Made by a program: the position numbers and the translations under genes | Shown: one piece after another, positions 12,913-14,775 of the stretch | Position numbering within the stretch: position 1 is the stretch's first letter | Layout: each line of letters starts with the position of its first letter | Notes under the pieces: generated by a model | What the model was told of the DNA's origin: nothing | Seen by the model: the letters and a program-made list of their open reading frames with translations, nothing else | Database searches by the model: none | Assembly: GCA_025927795.1 (NCBI GenBank) | Contig: JAICKT010000063.1 | Location: 1-14,775 of the forward strand | Direction: 5' to 3' | Length of the DNA stretch: 14,775 nucleotides | Source: Parafilimonas sp. | GTDB lineage: Bacteria; Bacteroidota; Bacteroidia; Chitinophagales; Chitinophagaceae

Positions 12913-14775
12913 TCAATTCCGTATCGGCTTGCCCTTCTTGATAACACTTTCAAGACGTTCTAAAGTTTTCCTTTCTCCGCACAAGCTTAAAAAAGCTTCG
13001 CGTTCAAGATCAAGTAAATATTGTTCGCTAACTAAACTTTGTTCACTTAAATCACCACCGCACATAACATATGCTAATTTTTTTGCAACAACTGTATCGT
13101 GCGTTGTCGCGTAACCTGCACGCCACATTCCATTAATGCCAGCATATAGAGCACCCAGTGCAGAGCGTCCTAAAACTTTTATATCTTTTCTTTGAACAGG
13201 CTGCACATAACCCTGATCATATATTTCAATAGCAGCATTTTTTGCTTCGCCGATTCTTCTGTCTAAATTCATTACAACTTCATCATGACCTTTACGCAAA
13301 ATGCCAAGATTATAAGCTTCAAAAGCAGAGGTAGCAACTTTTGCCGTAGCAATTGTTAGAAAACGATTTTTTAGTGTGATGGTTTCCGGCTCATCTTCAT
13401 GCATTTCATCTGCTGCGCGAACAACAAATTCTTTTGTGCCACCACCTCCGGGAATTACACCCACACCTAATTCAACCAAACCGATGTAAGTTTCTGCAGC
13501 AGCAAAAACTTTATCAGCATGCAAATTCATTTCACAACCGCCACCCAATGTTAAGCCATGTGGTGCAACAATAACAGGAACAGATGAATAACGAACACGC
13601 ATCATAGAATTTTGAAACATTCGAATTGCCATATCAAGTTCATCATACTCCTGTTCAACCGCAAACATGAAAATCATTCCCACATTCGCACCAGCACTAA
13701 AGTTTGCGCCACTGTTTGCAATTACAAGACCTTTATATTTTTCTTCAGCAATCTCAATGCTCTTGTTTAACGCCTGCAAAACTTCGCTGCCAATTGTATT
13801 CATTTTTGTATTCCATTGCAAAGCCACCACATCATTACCAATATCATACAACCATGCATTGTTATTCTTCCAGACAATTTTGTTTTTGTAATTTTCTAAG
13901 ATGATGAAATTATCTGCTGACGGAACTGGTTTATATTTTTTCTCAGCAACATCATAATATAACTTCTTATTGTTTTCTGTTTTATAAAATGATGTATTAC
14001 CCGCTGCAAGCATTTCATCAACCCATGCCGCAACAGAATAACCGGCTGCTTTCATTGCTTCTGCAGTTTTTGCCACACCAACAATATCCCAACTTTCAAA
14101 TGCACCTGTCTCCCATCCAAAACCTGCTTTCATTGCATCATCAATTCTAAAAAGCTCATCGCTTATTTCAGGAATGCGGTGTGATACATAGGAGAACAAA
14201 GCAAAAAACATATCACGATAAAATTCGCCGGGTTTGTCCTGTGCAGTAAATAAACTTTTCAATCTTGCATTTGCATCATCAATCAACAGTGCAGATTTTA
14301 CAGAACCAAACGAAGCTTTTGTTCGCGGTGCATATTCAAGTGTTTTTAAATTGAGCGTATGAATTTCCTTATCCGTTTTTCTTTCTTCAGGGCTACCTTC
14401 TGCTACAGGTATTTTTATCTTCTTAAAAAACCCCTGCCCTGTTTTATCACCTAACCAATTATTAGCAACCATTTTTTCAAGCCATGCAGGAATTTTAAAA
14501 TAATCTTTCGCTTCATCATCCGGGCAATTTTCTTCAATACCTTTTGCAACTTTCACCAGCGTATCAATACCTACAACATCTGCAGTTCTGAATGTTGCTG
14601 ATTTTGGTCTGCCGATAATCGGTCCTGTTAATGCATCTACTTCATCAATACTTAAATCCAGTTTTTCCATTGTTTTAAATACCGCCATTATTCCAAACAC
14701 ACCAATACGATTGGCAATAAATGCTGGTGTATCCTTTGCAAGCACAGTTGTTTTACCTAAAAACAAATCGCCGTA
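12913..14775 (-). CDS. fadN: FadN-type 3-hydroxyacyl-CoA dehydrogenase / enoyl-CoA hydratase, C-terminal 620 residues (5' end outside window)
   Basis: The frame is open to the window edge, so the N-terminal NAD-binding domain is outside. The visible part begins in the dehydrogenase with GDLFLGKTTVLAKDTPAFIANRIG and continues through the 3HCDH C-terminal helical domains (IIGRPKSATFRTADVVGID, WLGDKTGQGFF, and a second copy near 212-235). The C-terminal half is a crotonase domain. NSGANFSAGANVG forms the oxyanion hole, GLTLGGGCEMNLHAD supplies Glu415 and GLVELGVGVIPGGGG supplies Glu435 (counted from the edge), so both hydratase glutamates are present. The end LLDLEREAFLSLCGE...GKPIRN is typical of FadN. 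Dehydrogenase first and hydratase second is the FadN order, the reverse of FadB. It oxidises and hydrates fatty acyl-CoA in beta-oxidation. The usual thiolase gene does not follow; a lipoprotein gene does. Confidence 0.93.
   Translation of the reverse strand, partial: YGDLFLGKTTVLAKDTPAFIANRIGVFGIMAVFKTMEKLDLSIDEVDALTGPIIGRPKSATFRTADVVGIDTLVKVAKGIEENCPDDEAKDYFKIPAWLEKMVANNWLGDKTGQGFFKKIKIPVAEGSPEERKTDKEIHTLNLKTLEYAPRTKASFGSVKSALLIDDANARLKSLFTAQDKPGEFYRDMFFALFSYVSHRIPEISDELFRIDDAMKAGFGWETGAFESWDIVGVAKTAEAMKAAGYSVAAWVDEMLAAGNTSFYKTENNKKLYYDVAEKKYKPVPSADNFIILENYKNKIVWKNNNAWLYDIGNDVVALQWNTKMNTIGSEVLQALNKSIEIAEEKYKGLVIANSGANFSAGANVGMIFMFAVEQEYDELDMAIRMFQNSMMRVRYSSVPVIVAPHGLTLGGGCEMNLHADKVFAAAETYIGLVELGVGVIPGGGGTKEFVVRAADEMHEDEPETITLKNRFLTIATAKVATSAFEAYNLGILRKGHDEVVMNLDRRIGEAKNAAIEIYDQGYVQPVQRKDIKVLGRSALGALYAGINGMWRAGYATTHDTVVAKKLAYVMCGGDLSEQSLVSEQYLLDLEREAFLSLCGERKTLERLESVIKKGKPIRN

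Overview
The window is AT-rich DNA that most resembles a member of the Bacteroidota, probably Chitinophagaceae-like; the family-level placement is an inference. Supporting signs are promoter-like TAnnTTTG elements just upstream of several genes, start codons mostly without clear Shine-Dalgarno sequences, a FadN-type fused beta-oxidation enzyme, an H1-like Lys/Ala/Pro repeat protein and a Cys-anchored lipoprotein. The window begins inside one gene and ends inside another. I see no rRNA, tRNA, CRISPR array, transposase or phage gene.

Region 1 (1-7681, all + strand) is a surface-polysaccharide locus. It holds the 3' end of a Wzy/O-antigen-ligase-like membrane protein, a GT4 glycosyltransferase, a PAPS-type sulfotransferase, a 2OG-Fe(II) oxygenase and a DUF1972/Cps2T-like glycosyltransferase. 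Three dTDP-sugar genes follow: rfbB, rfbC and rfbA. A small head/coiled-coil/membrane-anchor gene sits between rfbB and rfbC. The three enzymes would convert glucose-1-phosphate to dTDP-4-dehydro-L-rhamnose. The final reductase gene (rfbD) is not in the window. The DUF1972 transferase is a reasonable user of dTDP-rhamnose, and the sulfotransferase and oxygenase could decorate the glycan or a related substrate. A hairpin at 7703-7735 ends the block and can terminate transcription in both directions.

Region 2 (7760-8212, - strand) is a histone-H1-like Lys/Ala/Pro repeat protein. Its DNA contains an exact 54-bp tandem duplication.

Region 3 (8507-11834, + strand) holds a small CoA-binding Rossmann protein, a CmoA-type carboxy-SAM synthase almost touching an isoprenylcysteine-methyltransferase-like membrane protein, and a cytoplasmic GH13 alpha-amylase-family enzyme.

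Region 4 (11935-14775, - strand) holds a small hydrophilic protein with an internally duplicated motif, an NTF2/SnoaL-like lipoprotein, and the C-terminal 620 residues of a FadN-type 3-hydroxyacyl-CoA dehydrogenase/enoyl-CoA hydratase.

I found no clear new system. The points most worth a second look are the CmoA/membrane-methyltransferase pair without adjacent CmoB, the freshly duplicated H1-like repeats, the small anchor protein inside the rml genes, and the sulfotransferase/oxygenase pair in the glycan locus.
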